Made by a program: the position numbers and the translations under genes | Shown: positions 42,955 to 52,058 of the stretch, piece by piece | How the letters are laid out: each line of letters opens with the position of its first letter | How positions within the stretch are numbered: the stretch's first letter is position 1 | The notes under the pieces: generated by a model | Told to the model about the DNA's origin: nothing | The model's database searches: none | Seen by the model: only the letters and a program-made list of their open reading frames with translations | Assembly (NCBI GenBank): GCA_018334675.1 | Contig: JAGXLL010000014.1 | Span: forward strand, 4,571-57,616 | Length of the DNA: 53,046 nt | Direction: 5' to 3' | From: Bacteroidales bacterium | GTDB lineage: Bacteria > Bacteroidota > Bacteroidia > Bacteroidales > UBA12077

Positions 42955-43572
42955 TCATAAAGCATTTGTATCCAGGGGTTTCACCTTCAGTTCATGGATC
43001 CGCCTGAACTGATCCACCACTTGTTTTTCCTGCGATTTGCGTATCCCAATGCGGAAGGTACACCTTTCCTGAAAATCCCTTTTGTATGGCTGTATACCGG
43101 TTTCATGCAGCACTTTCATCACATCGTTCATCAATGCGTAATCGAATTCCAGTTGATACAACGCCTGAATGGTTTTTTTTATGATGCGTGCCTGTTGAAG
43201 GGCCTGGCCGGCAGCTTCTTTATAGGAGCGGATCAATCCGCTGGTGCCTAAAAGTGTCCCGCCGAAATATCTAACCACCACCACCAGAACATCAGTTACG
43301 CCATGCGATTGGATCTGTCCGAAAATGGGGCGGCCGGCAGTAGAAGATGGCTCTCCGTCATCGTTCATCCGGTAGTTCTCGCCTTCCGGCCCCAGCCGAT
43401 AGGCATAGCAATGATGGCGGGCATCGTGATATTTGTTTTTCAGCTGTTCCAGCCTGATTTTGACTTCCTGTTCATCTTTTACCGGATAGGCAAATCCCAG
43501 GAATTTGCTGCTTTTTTCCTTGTATGATCCCTCGGAGGGCTTGGCCAGGGTAAGATATTCATCTTTCTCCAT
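42955..43572 (-). CDS. YigZ/IMPACT family protein
   Basis: A 205-residue member of the IMPACT family. The first domain has HHCYAYRLGPEG, NDDGEPSSTAGRP and VVRYFGGTLLGTSGLIRSY; the last 60 residues form the small C-terminal YigZ domain. Related proteins are linked to translation or to peptidase-like activity, but the bacterial role is unclear. It begins 6 bp after the stop of the upstream DMT transporter, so both are in one transcript. Confidence 0.92.
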   Translation of the reverse strand: MEKDEYLTLAKPSEGSYKEKSSKFLGFAYPVKDEQEVKIRLEQLKNKYHDARHHCYAYRLGPEGENYRMNDDGEPSSTAGRPIFGQIQSHGVTDVLVVVVRYFGGTLLGTSGLIRSYKEAAGQALQQARIIKKTIQALYQLEFDYALMNDVMKVLHETGIQPYKRDFQERCTFRIGIRKSQEKQVVDQFRRIHELKVKPLDTNAL

Positions 43573-43578
43573 AATCCC

Positions 43579-44463
43579 TCATGTTGTATATGATAAGATG
43601 TATATGGCTACGAACGACAAGGCAATACCTGCCCAGTTCAGGAATGTCAGTTTCTCGCGGAACGCAATCAGCCCGATGATCACCGACATTGCCACGATGC
43701 CTATATTGTTGATGCCAAAAACCACCGATCCGTCCAAAGGAACACCGGATGGCATTTTATGGTTCAGGGCCAGGATCAGAAACCAGATGGACCCATAATT
43801 GCCCAGACCCAGCAGCGTACCCCACATCAGGGTCCTGGGGCGTAAAAGGGATTTGAAGGAGGTGCCCTGTATCAGGTTGGTGAGGATGCCTGTGATGGCA
43901 GCAATGGAGAACAAGACCGCCGAGAAAAGGGTGGATATCCCGTTGTCGATGTATTTGAACTGAGCCAGTTTGATGATCGAGTCGATGACCCCCATGCCCA
44001 GAAAAAGTATGATGGGCAGATACAGGTTCCTTGGGTCAAAATCGATTTTTCTTTTCCGGTATACGGTTAAAAAGACGGCCATCAGGGCCAGCAGGATCCC
44101 GGTGAGCTTCAGGTTGGTGATGTGGTCGTAGGGATCATAAAGCAGGGAAAAGGTGATGGGAATAATTACCGACATTTTACTGGCTACCGTGGTGATGGCA
44201 ATGCCAACTTTTTGGGAGGATTTACCGATCAAAACAAAGCCAATCACAAACAAAATGCCGATGGTCATGGCATAAGGAAACCAGGGATTGCCCCAGAGGG
44301 GGAATATGGAAGGGTCATATTTGCTGATGGAGAAGCCCAGAATGGAAGCTACAATATAATTGATGATGATCACATCAAAATTGCGGAGGCCATATCTATC
44401 CACATATTTAAAAATGACAAACAGGGAAGTAGAGGAAAGGATGCTGAGCAGGAGAAATATCAT
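43579..44463 (-). CDS. EamA/DMT-superfamily transporter
   Basis: A 294-residue inner-membrane protein with about ten hydrophobic helices, arranged as two EamA-like halves (first half about 1-135, second about 147-294). This family exports or imports small metabolites; the substrate is not predictable. A -7 box lies 30 bp upstream and the YigZ gene follows 6 bp downstream. Confidence 0.85.
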   Translation of the reverse strand: MIFLLLSILSSTSLFVIFKYVDRYGLRNFDVIIINYIVASILGFSISKYDPSIFPLWGNPWFPYAMTIGILFVIGFVLIGKSSQKVGIAITTVASKMSVIIPITFSLLYDPYDHITNLKLTGILLALMAVFLTVYRKRKIDFDPRNLYLPIILFLGMGVIDSIIKLAQFKYIDNGISTLFSAVLFSIAAITGILTNLIQGTSFKSLLRPRTLMWGTLLGLGNYGSIWFLILALNHKMPSGVPLDGSVVFGINNIGIVAMSVIIGLIAFREKLTFLNWAGIALSFVAIYILSYTT

Positions 44464-44492
44464 GATCTTGTTTTGCCAGGGTTATTGACCCG

Positions 44493-44500
44493 CAAAAGTA
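44493..44500 (-). promoter_or_regulatory. -7 promoter box for the DMT transporter
   Basis: Minus strand TACTTTTG, an exact TAnnTTTG match 30 bp upstream of the start codon. Confidence 0.6.
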
Positions 44501-44512
44501 AGGTGTATGGGT

Positions 44513-44552
44513 GAGAAAAAAAAACAGGTCTTCGTTTTGAAGGACCTGTTTT
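44513..44552 (-). terminator. Intrinsic terminator after dnaA
   Basis: On the minus strand AAAACAGGTC pairs with GACCTGTTTT (44543-44552 with 44521-44530) and continues into a T run (44521-44513). It lies 28 bp past the dnaA stop codon. Confidence 0.85.
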
Positions 44553-44579
44553 CCAGCATTAGACAGTGTAGTGTTCTTT

Positions 44580-46013
44580 TCATATCTTGAGTTTTTTCTC
44601 GATGTTATCAACGGTTTGTTTGAACCGCTTATCTGTATCAATCAGATTATTCACTGTTTTACAGGCATGCAATACGGTGGCATGATCTTTTCCACCGATT
44701 TGCGATCCGATAGAAGCCAGGGAGGCCTTGGTAAGCGATTTGGAGAAATACATGGCTATTTGCCTGGCCTGTACAATCTCCCGCTTACGGGTTTTTGAAT
44801 GCAACTGGTCGGGCGAGATTTCAAAGTAGTCGCATACGATTTTCTGGATGTAATCCACTGATATTTCTTTCTTGGAGTTTTTTACCAGTTTGTCGATCAC
44901 CTGGCGCGCCAGGGCAATGTTGATCTCTTTCTTGTTCAGGGTGGACTGGGCCAGCAGGGAGATCAGGGCTCCTTCCAGTTCCCGTATGTTCACGGTAATG
45001 TTGGAAGCGATGTATTCAACGATGTCATCCTTCATATCGATGCCATCATGGTAAATTTTGTGCTGGAGGATCTTGATGCGGGTGTCGAAGCCGGGTGCTT
45101 GCAGGTCGGCGGAAAGACCCCATTTGAAGCGGGAGAGCAAACGCTGTTCAATACCCTGCATTTCAATAGGGGGCTTGTCGGAAGTAAGAATCAACTGCTT
45201 ACCTGTTTGGTGTAAATGATTGAAAATATGGAAAAATATTTCCTGGGTTTTCTCCTTTCCTGCCAGTTCATGGATGTCATCAATAATCAGAACATCGATC
45301 ATCTGGTAAAAATGAAGGAAATCATTTTTGTTGTTGTTGCGCACCGACTCCACAAACTGGGTTTGGAATTTGTGGGAGTTAACATATAATACGGTCTTTT
45401 CGGGATACTTTTCTTTGACCTTTATTCCGATAGCCTGCGACAGATGGGTTTTACCCAGACCGGAATCAGCATAGATGAAAAGGGGATTGAACGCTGTGCC
45501 GCCGGGTTTCTCCGCTACCGCTTTCCCGGCTGAGCGGGCCAGTCGGTTGCACTCCCCCTCAATGAAGTTGGTGAAGGAGTTGTCGGGATTCAGCCTGGGA
45601 TCCACATGCAGCTTCTTGATGCCGGGAATGACAAAAGGATTTTTGATCGAATTTTCCTCCGTCTTTAGCGGCATGGTCACCGGCTTGTTGTTAAGCTGGG
45701 TTTTGTTGTTGGTGGGAAATTTTACCGTATAGGGCTTTTGCTGACGCGACCCATTGTTCTCCATGACCACGCTGTACTCAAGCTTGGCCTGATTTCCCAG
45801 TTCTTTATGCAGGGTTTTTCGGAGAATATCAATATACTGCTCTTCCAGGTATTCGTAAAAGAACGGACTCGGCACCTGGATGGTGAGAACATTGTTTTCT
45901 AGTTTTAAGGGTACTATGGGCTCAAACCACGTCCTGTAACTGATTGCCGGAACATTATCTTTGATGATTTCCAGACAGCGGTTCCAAATTTCAACGTGTT
46001 TTTGATCGTTCAT
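44580..46013 (-). CDS. dnaA: Chromosomal replication initiator DnaA
   Basis: A 477-residue AAA+ protein that opens the replication origin. Domain I is at about 1-90, with a linker about 90-140 that is Asn/Lys-rich. The AAA+ core has Walker A GLGKTHL and Walker B VLIIDDIHEL, and the C-terminal DNA-binding domain has the signature DHATVLHACKTV. The length is typical. It is transcribed alone with its own terminator. The AT-rich gap upstream may carry regulatory DnaA sites. dnaN is not adjacent. Confidence 0.97.
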   Translation of the reverse strand: MNDQKHVEIWNRCLEIIKDNVPAISYRTWFEPIVPLKLENNVLTIQVPSPFFYEYLEEQYIDILRKTLHKELGNQAKLEYSVVMENNGSRQQKPYTVKFPTNNKTQLNNKPVTMPLKTEENSIKNPFVIPGIKKLHVDPRLNPDNSFTNFIEGECNRLARSAGKAVAEKPGGTAFNPLFIYADSGLGKTHLSQAIGIKVKEKYPEKTVLYVNSHKFQTQFVESVRNNNKNDFLHFYQMIDVLIIDDIHELAGKEKTQEIFFHIFNHLHQTGKQLILTSDKPPIEMQGIEQRLLSRFKWGLSADLQAPGFDTRIKILQHKIYHDGIDMKDDIVEYIASNITVNIRELEGALISLLAQSTLNKKEINIALARQVIDKLVKNSKKEISVDYIQKIVCDYFEISPDQLHSKTRKREIVQARQIAMYFSKSLTKASLASIGSQIGGKDHATVLHACKTVNNLIDTDKRFKQTVDNIEKKLKI

Positions 46014-46301
46014 TTACTTTTAGGTATTTAAAAATTTCCACACTGATTTTGTTCTCTAACAAATGTGGTAAAAAATTCTTTAAAAAAAAACGCTCTCAGA
46101 TTTGCATTTTTCTTTAAAATCGTATGGGATTTTTAATCAGCTATATATTTTTTAACATTTTTATAATTTTTATTTTTTTCTGATATTCAGTTATTTGAGG
46201 TAATTCAAGTTTAAATAATTGTTAATTAAATATATATTTTGTTTAACTAAAGTGTTAAGCCAATTAGAAGGATATAACCTGGTCAGTTTGTAGGAAAAAG
46301 C
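46014..46301. other. AT-rich region upstream of dnaA
   Basis: This 288-base gene-free stretch is strongly AT-rich, with runs of T around 46147-46180 and TTAATTAAATATATATTT near 46220-46240. TTTCCACAC (46036-46044) and ATGTGG (46062-46067) are weak partial matches to DnaA boxes in inverted orientation; I find no exact TTATCCACA. It could be the dnaA promoter, or part of an origin; the evidence is thin. Confidence 0.4.
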
Positions 46302-47243
46302 TTACTTGTTTTTCCCGAATACCGATATATTGATGTAGCGGCCAGGGTTTTGCTTCATGTCCTTCAGTAAGTCATTGAGGTTGTGAGTTGTTTGGTTTAG
46401 ATGGATGTACAGGGAATCATCGGTAGCCATTTTTCCCAGGGATCCTTTGCCTGAGCGGATCCCTGCCATCAGGCTGTCGGTGGAGGATAGGGTATTCTCC
46501 AGATGTTGAATGGTTTGGGTAAGATTGGCCTTTTTTAAGGAATCGGAGATGGAAGAGAGGTTTTGCATGGTGTTGGAAATCTCTTCGTTGTTGTTTTTCA
46601 GGTTATGGGTCACAGAAGCGGTATGGTCGATGATCTCACGGATTTTCTGATTGTTCTCCGTCAGCATTTGATGAAGGCTTTCCGAGCTGCTGCGCAGGTT
46701 GTCGCTGGTGGCGTTTAGATCGTTGACCGATTGGCGGATGTTTTTACGGGTAACCTGGTCAAATACCATCATGACGGAGTCCAGAGCAGAAAGAACATTT
46801 TCTGCACGGCTCTTGATAGGCTGAATCTCGGTATAGATCTGTTCGGTCACACTGGCTTCCAGGTCGGAAGGTATGGTATCACCGGGTTCATAATATTTGT
46901 GTTGATCGGTGAAATGGAGCTTGATGGCCTTGGTGCCCATCAGGTCGGCATTGAAGATGATGCATTTTGAGTTACGGGGTATCTTCAGGTTTTTGCGCAG
47001 GGTAAATCGTACCAGCAACTGATTCATGTTATGGCCGGTCAGGCGGATCTTCTCCACCAATCCCACCTCATAACCGTTGAGATAGACCGGGCTGGCTTCT
47101 TCGAGGCCCCCTATTTCCTGGTACAAAGCATAAAAATGCTGGGTATTTTTGAGAATGTTTTTTCCTTTCAGAAAATTGATGCCCCATATCAGCAGGGCAA
47201 TCAGAAAAGTGGCGATGAGTCCTATTTTTAATTCTTTTGACAT
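46302..47243 (-). CDS. MlaD/MCE-domain lipid-transport protein
   Basis: A 313-residue protein with an N-terminal membrane anchor (about 6-26), an MCE domain (about 38-120, with EEASPVYLNGYEVGLVEKI) and a long coiled coil (about 150-270). In other bacteria MCE proteins form hexameric rings that pass phospholipids between membranes in the Mla system. The ATPase and permease partners are not adjacent. It lies 12 bp after the amidase gene and is cotranscribed with it. Confidence 0.9.
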   Translation of the reverse strand: MSKELKIGLIATFLIALLIWGINFLKGKNILKNTQHFYALYQEIGGLEEASPVYLNGYEVGLVEKIRLTGHNMNQLLVRFTLRKNLKIPRNSKCIIFNADLMGTKAIKLHFTDQHKYYEPGDTIPSDLEASVTEQIYTEIQPIKSRAENVLSALDSVMMVFDQVTRKNIRQSVNDLNATSDNLRSSSESLHQMLTENNQKIREIIDHTASVTHNLKNNNEEISNTMQNLSSISDSLKKANLTQTIQHLENTLSSTDSLMAGIRSGKGSLGKMATDDSLYIHLNQTTHNLNDLLKDMKQNPGRYINISVFGKNK

Positions 47244-47255
47244 GTTGTGGTTTTA

Positions 47256-48362
47256 TTATTGGTTGCTTTCGCTCAGGGCTTTTTTAACGGGTATGGTTTG
47301 TTCATCCTTGAAGGCTACAAGGAAGGCGTCTGGAAAATCTCTTCGTATTTTTTTCTTGAATTGCCGGGCTTCTTGATAATTGCTGAAACTGCCGATGGTA
47401 TATTTATATTGTCCGGCCACCCGATGTTCCTGTACATCATCGTATTCTTTGAAATAGTCTGACTCCAGGGGGATGGGATCACTCGAGGCCGCTACCTGGA
47501 TCTTGAACCGGATGGATTCCTCCTGTTGATTTTCCAGGCTGTCGGAAGCCAGCATCACACTTTGCTGTTCGAGTTTTTCCTTATAATCGTCAAAAGCCTG
47601 GCCGATAGCATGGGCAATCTTTCTCTGCCCGTCATCTGTGTTGAGGTATTTCTCCTGATCGGGGTTGGATATAAAACCTGCCTCAACCAGCACCCTGGGC
47701 ATGGATGTCTTGTATAAAACCAAAAAGCCGGCTTGTTTAACACCTCTGTTGATCAGACCCGTAGAGTAACCGAAATTTTTTTGCACCGATGAGGCGAATT
47801 TCAAACTTTGTTTGAGATAGGCATTCTGCATCAGGGAGAAGATGATATAGGACTCAGCCGAATTGGGATCAAAGCCTTCATATTTGCGCGAGTAATCTTC
47901 CTCATACAAAATGGCCGCATTCTCTTTCTTAGCCACTTCCAGGTTGCTTTGGGTTTTGTGCAGGCCCATCACGTAGGTTTCGGTGCCTTTAACGTGCTTG
48001 TTTTCATTGGCATTGACATGAAGGGAGATAAACAGATCGGCCTGATGCTTGTTGGCCATCTCTGAACGCTTGATCAGGGGTATGAATGTGTCGGTCTTAC
48101 GTGTGTAGATCACCTTCACATCGGGATGGTGCTTGTTGATGTATTCTCCCAGCCTGAGGCCGATCTCCAGCACCAGGTCTTTTTCATGCTTGAGGGCCCC
48201 GGGTGCACCAATGTCCCTTCCGCCGTGGCCCGGATCGATCACTACCGTTCTCAGATGGTATTCCTCCTTTTCCTGTGCCGATGCCGGCAGTTTCCAAAAC
48301 CCCAGAATGAATATGAAAATGATTGGGAATATATGGAGTTTGGCACGAATTTTTAATTTCAT
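47256..48362 (-). CDS. N-acetylmuramoyl-L-alanine amidase with SPOR-like tail
   Basis: A 368-residue exported peptidoglycan hydrolase cleaving the amide between MurNAc and the stem peptide. A signal peptide (ending LPASAQ) is followed by an Amidase_3 domain with the Zn motifs VIDPGHGGRDIGAPG, the ENAAIL/Glu region and LFISLHVNAN. The last 70 residues resemble a SPOR domain, which binds denuded glycan at division sites. I start it at 48362; Met codons at 48368 and 48377 are close alternatives, while a start at 48506 would lie upstream of the probable promoter and inside lptD. Confidence 0.9.
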   Translation of the reverse strand: MKLKIRAKLHIFPIIFIFILGFWKLPASAQEKEEYHLRTVVIDPGHGGRDIGAPGALKHEKDLVLEIGLRLGEYINKHHPDVKVIYTRKTDTFIPLIKRSEMANKHQADLFISLHVNANENKHVKGTETYVMGLHKTQSNLEVAKKENAAILYEEDYSRKYEGFDPNSAESYIIFSLMQNAYLKQSLKFASSVQKNFGYSTGLINRGVKQAGFLVLYKTSMPRVLVEAGFISNPDQEKYLNTDDGQRKIAHAIGQAFDDYKEKLEQQSVMLASDSLENQQEESIRFKIQVAASSDPIPLESDYFKEYDDVQEHRVAGQYKYTIGSFSNYQEARQFKKKIRRDFPDAFLVAFKDEQTIPVKKALSESNQ

Positions 48363-48388
48363 TACCATATCGAACATAATATTTTCAT

Positions 48389-48396
48389 TAGCTTTG
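48389..48396 (+). promoter_or_regulatory. -7 promoter box for lptD
   Basis: TAGCTTTG, an exact TAnnTTTG match 38 bp upstream of the TTG start at 48434. Confidence 0.6.
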
Positions 48397-48414
48397 ACCT
48401 GCCGTTTTATACTG

Positions 48415-48422
48415 CAAAAATA
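48415..48422 (-). promoter_or_regulatory. -7 promoter box for the amidase-mlaD operon
   Basis: Minus strand TATTTTTG, an exact TAnnTTTG match 53 bp upstream of the amidase start. It is only 18 bp from the opposite-facing lptD box, so both promoters probably cannot be occupied together. Confidence 0.6.
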
Positions 48423-48433
48423 GCACATACAAA

Positions 48434-51112
48434 TTGCAAATAAAATTAGTAAATAATATTTTAAAAACAGGCTTTCTGCATTTGGCAGTCCTGTTATTAC
48501 TAACACCGGTCGACAGCCATGTGTTTGCCTCCGATAAGATATTTTCCGGGATGCGGGCCTATTTTCAGGATACTACCCGAATGATGCCTGATACTCTTTC
48601 CCGGAGCGATACCCTTGCAACAGAGGGCGACACCACAGATACATTCCTTGAAACCGAAATCAACTATGATGCCAAAGATTCCATTGTGTTCTCCCGGGTC
48701 GATAATAAGGTCTATTTATACGAGGATGCAAAGGTTACCTATGGCAATATTGAACTGACAGCCGATTATATTGAATACATTCAGGACAGCAATATGGTTT
48801 TTGCCAGGGGAGTGAAGGATTCCACGGGCAAAGTGGTTGGCATGCCGGTCTTTAAGGAGGGGGATAAGACCTATGATGCACGGGTACTGCGTTATAACTT
48901 TAGAACCCAACAGGGTTATATCCGGCGCATCATCACTCAGGAACAGGAAGGATATCTCCACAGTGAGGTAACCAAGAAGCACAGCAACAACCAGTTTCAC
49001 TTCAAAAACGGCAAATATACCACCTGCGACAAGACCCATCCCGACTTCTATATTGCTATGACCAAGGGCAAGGTCATTCCCAACAAACGCATTGTGGCCG
49101 GTCCCTCTTATCTGGTGCTCGAGGACATTCCTCTACCCATCGGGGTTCCTTTCGGCTTTTTCCCTATCCAGAGCCGGCAGACCTCCGGGATTACGATTCC
49201 CGGGATAGGTGAAGATCCACAGAAAGGCTTCAGTTTAGATGGCCTTGGCGTTTATTTGGCCATCAGCGATTATATGGATGTGAAGCTCAGTGGCGAAATA
49301 TACAGCAAGGGCAGTTGGGGTGCCAATTTGCAATACCGCCTGCAGAAACGCTATAAATATACCAGTCGGCTGAGTGCGGATTATCAGCGGGAGGTATTTG
49401 GTGACAAAGGATCGCCGGATTATGAGACATCCCGCACTTTCCGGATCAGCTGGAACCACTCCCAGGCTTCCAAGGCCAACCCCTACAGCAACTTCAGCGC
49501 CAATGTCAATTACAGCACTTCAGGCTACGACAAGCGCCACGGTCAGACGATGCAGGACCGGGTATCCAGCAATAAGTCATCCGACGTCTCATACCGCCGG
49601 AGCTGGCCCAATAGTCCCTTCACCCTGAACTCCCGACTCAGACTCAACCAGAACACCCGAACCCGTAATGTGGATTTTACCCTGCCAACGGCGTCCTTCA
49701 ACATGAGCCGGCAGTATCCGCTGCGGGGCTTAGACAACAACAGCCAAACCGACTGGTATGAGAACCTGCAGGTCAGTTATAGCGCCGATATGCAAAATAA
49801 ACTCACCACCAAGGATACCCTGCTTTTCAAGGACACCAAATTCAGTGACTTTAGAAATGGCTTCCAGCATCGCATTCCCATGAGTTTGAACTTTAAGGTG
49901 TTGAAGTATTTTAACATCACCCCCAATGTGAACTACAAAGGGGTATTGTATCCGGAATACATACAAAAGAGGTGGCAGCCGCGTTATTATGACCCGGAGC
50001 TGGATTCCACCTATGGCCGTATTGTAGAGGATACCATCCGGAATATTCGCTATGCCCATTCTGTGGAGCCCTCGGTCAGCCTGAGCGCCAGCCCGAAAAT
50101 CTTTGGAATTTTTCAGTTTAAGAACCCCCGTTCCAAGGTGCAGGCCATTCGCCATGTGATCACCCCCAGCGCCAGCCTGAGTTTCAGACCGAATTTGGGA
50201 GGTATGACCGATCAATATTACGACCGTGTTCAGATCAACGAGCAGGGCGATACCCGCCAGTATTCCTATTTCGACGGTCAGCTCTACAGCCCTCCTTCTT
50301 CACCCCGCCGGAGCGGGAGCATTAATGTAGGACTGAACAACAACCTGGAGATGAAGGTACGGTCCAGTGCCGATACCACCGATGAGCTAAAGAAAGTGAA
50401 GCTGCTGGACAACCTCAGCTTCAATTCCAGCTACAACCTGTTTGCCGATTCGCTCAATTGGTCGCCCATTCGATTCAATGGACGGACCAGCCTGTTTGAC
50501 AACAAATTGAACCTGAATTTTGGCGGCACATTGGACCCCTATGCCCTGAATGACCAGGGCCGCACCATCAATACCAGTGCCCTGAAGGCCAGCGGCAAAC
50601 CGGTCCGGCTAACCAATTTTAGGGTTTCTACAGGCATTCAGCTAGGCTCAGGAGGGGGAGACGGTAACGACCAGGGCAGGGGGCAGCAGCAAAGAGGCTC
50701 CCAGGCGGCACAACCCGGGCAGCAACAGCCCGGAGCATCTGCGCCCCAGCCAGATGCAGGAGGAGATTATAACTACTTTAACATCCCCTGGAGCCTGAAC
50801 CTGGATTATTCATTCAACTACCGCAAACCCGGATTTGAATCTACCATTACCCAAACCATCGGAATAAGCGGCAATTTTAGCCTGACGCCCAAGTGGCAGA
50901 TCCGCTTTAACAGCAATTATGACATTCAGAAGAACAAGATTGGACCCACTTCCATCAACCTCACCCGCGACCTGCATTGCTTTACCATGTCATTTCAATG
51001 GATACCCATTGGCTACAGAAGGAGCTACAATTTTAGCATCCGGGTCAACTCCTCTATGCTTCGCGATTTCCTCAAATACAAGAAAAACCGTACCTTCTAC
51101 GATAACTTCTAG
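48434..51112 (+). CDS. lptD: LPS-assembly outer-membrane protein LptD (OstA-like)
   Basis: An 892-residue outer-membrane protein that inserts LPS into the outer leaflet. A signal peptide (to about residue 33) is followed by the OstA/LptA-like beta-jellyroll (about 75-175, with NKVYLYEDAKVTYGNIELTADYI) and a large barrel with a repeated aromatic-strand pattern to the end. A low-complexity Gly/Gln/Pro insert (about 736-776) lies in the barrel region. The first residues are encoded from TTG (48434), with no ATG in frame upstream and an exact -7 box 38 bp before it. It is divergent from the amidase gene. Confidence 0.85.
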   Translation: MQIKLVNNILKTGFLHLAVLLLLTPVDSHVFASDKIFSGMRAYFQDTTRMMPDTLSRSDTLATEGDTTDTFLETEINYDAKDSIVFSRVDNKVYLYEDAKVTYGNIELTADYIEYIQDSNMVFARGVKDSTGKVVGMPVFKEGDKTYDARVLRYNFRTQQGYIRRIITQEQEGYLHSEVTKKHSNNQFHFKNGKYTTCDKTHPDFYIAMTKGKVIPNKRIVAGPSYLVLEDIPLPIGVPFGFFPIQSRQTSGITIPGIGEDPQKGFSLDGLGVYLAISDYMDVKLSGEIYSKGSWGANLQYRLQKRYKYTSRLSADYQREVFGDKGSPDYETSRTFRISWNHSQASKANPYSNFSANVNYSTSGYDKRHGQTMQDRVSSNKSSDVSYRRSWPNSPFTLNSRLRLNQNTRTRNVDFTLPTASFNMSRQYPLRGLDNNSQTDWYENLQVSYSADMQNKLTTKDTLLFKDTKFSDFRNGFQHRIPMSLNFKVLKYFNITPNVNYKGVLYPEYIQKRWQPRYYDPELDSTYGRIVEDTIRNIRYAHSVEPSVSLSASPKIFGIFQFKNPRSKVQAIRHVITPSASLSFRPNLGGMTDQYYDRVQINEQGDTRQYSYFDGQLYSPPSSPRRSGSINVGLNNNLEMKVRSSADTTDELKKVKLLDNLSFNSSYNLFADSLNWSPIRFNGRTSLFDNKLNLNFGGTLDPYALNDQGRTINTSALKASGKPVRLTNFRVSTGIQLGSGGGDGNDQGRGQQQRGSQAAQPGQQQPGASAPQPDAGGDYNYFNIPWSLNLDYSFNYRKPGFESTITQTIGISGNFSLTPKWQIRFNSNYDIQKNKIGPTSINLTRDLHCFTMSFQWIPIGYRRSYNFSIRVNSSMLRDFLKYKKNRTFYDNF

Positions 51113-51158
51113 GAAACTCTCACCTGGCCTAGTTACAGCTTGGTGACAGGGAAACCCT

Positions 51159-51647
51159 TCAGGAAAGATCCCCGAGCTTTTTTTCATAAACATTGCAATT
51201 GGCATGATCATCCGGTGATGAGGTCTGCCCGAGGAAAGTAAAGCCCAGGTTATGATAAAAAGTGTTCATCTTGCCGTTTCGGCTGTTGATCAGGAAATGG
51301 AGGGTGGTGAAGCGGTTTTCGTGTGCATATTCTTCCAGGAAATTCAGGATCTCTCCAAGGGTTTCATTGTTGATCCAATAGGAGGCAATGGTTATGCGGT
51401 TGATTTGAAGGGCAGTCCCGATTTGTTCCCCCTCATCTTCTTCTGCGGGATTACAAAGCGAAAAGGTGCCAATGGAAATTTTTTGATGTTCAAGGAGATA
51501 TATTTTGCCCTTGTCAATTTCCTCCTTGAGGGTGGTATATTCAGGCATCGGGTTTTCGGTATTGGGAACACAGGCCAGGTCCTTCTCCTGTTTTAGTAAA
51601 TATAGGACATCGATGATATCCTGTTCTTGTGCGGGTTTGATGTCCAT
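51159..51647 (-). CDS. GNAT-family N-acetyltransferase
   Basis: A 162-residue protein with the GNAT layout: an N-terminal MDIKPAQEQDIIDVLYLL, a strand KIYLLEHQKISIGTF, a short alpha3 region with NETLGEILNFLEEYA and a last segment MNTFYHNLGFTFLG that matches the acetyl-CoA fold motif B. The pyrophosphate-binding R/Q-x-x-G-x-A loop is weak. The acceptor is unknown. The gene converges on lptD with a 46-bp gap. Confidence 0.75.
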   Translation of the reverse strand: MDIKPAQEQDIIDVLYLLKQEKDLACVPNTENPMPEYTTLKEEIDKGKIYLLEHQKISIGTFSLCNPAEEDEGEQIGTALQINRITIASYWINNETLGEILNFLEEYAHENRFTTLHFLINSRNGKMNTFYHNLGFTFLGQTSSPDDHANCNVYEKKLGDLS

Positions 51648-52058
51648 AAGAAAAAATTTGTGGTAGCCAGGATTCGTTTTCTTACAATCAAGCTTTAACC
51701 CGAATTATTCACAAATAAGTCAGGTGCTATTGAAAAAAACCTGTCTTTTTGCTCCAGGATTTTTCGCAAAAAGCTGGTTTTCTAATGCAGGCTTTCCCGC
51801 ATTCATATACTTCACTTTGGTCGTCTGTGAATTAATGCAGGTTAATATTCCACTATATCAAAATTAAAATATATTCCATTATTTTTGTTGGTGAAAATGT
51901 GATTTTTTTCTTAACATAAGATCACAGATGAATCAAAAGGCTTGATGCCGGTCATATTAGTGTTGCGGGGATTAGGGTGTTGGCAGGGTGAACAATGTTT
52001 TAAGCCGTTCAGCTTTGAACAGAATGGGATTTGGAATGTAAGACATTAAATTTTTTCT
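51648..52058. other. 411-base gap without clear content
   Basis: I see no gene, exact -7 box or terminator. The sequence is AT-rich, with small complementary words (AATGC / GCATT at about 51785-51805) and a T-run near 51902. Leader or promoter for the phosphatase gene at 52059 may lie at its right end. Confidence 0.5.

Noticed and set aside
46230-46262. TTAACT and TTAAGC near the dnaA upstream region as another regulator site
   Set aside because: The two words are 12 bp apart, not 11, and the region is so AT-rich that such words are expected by chance.
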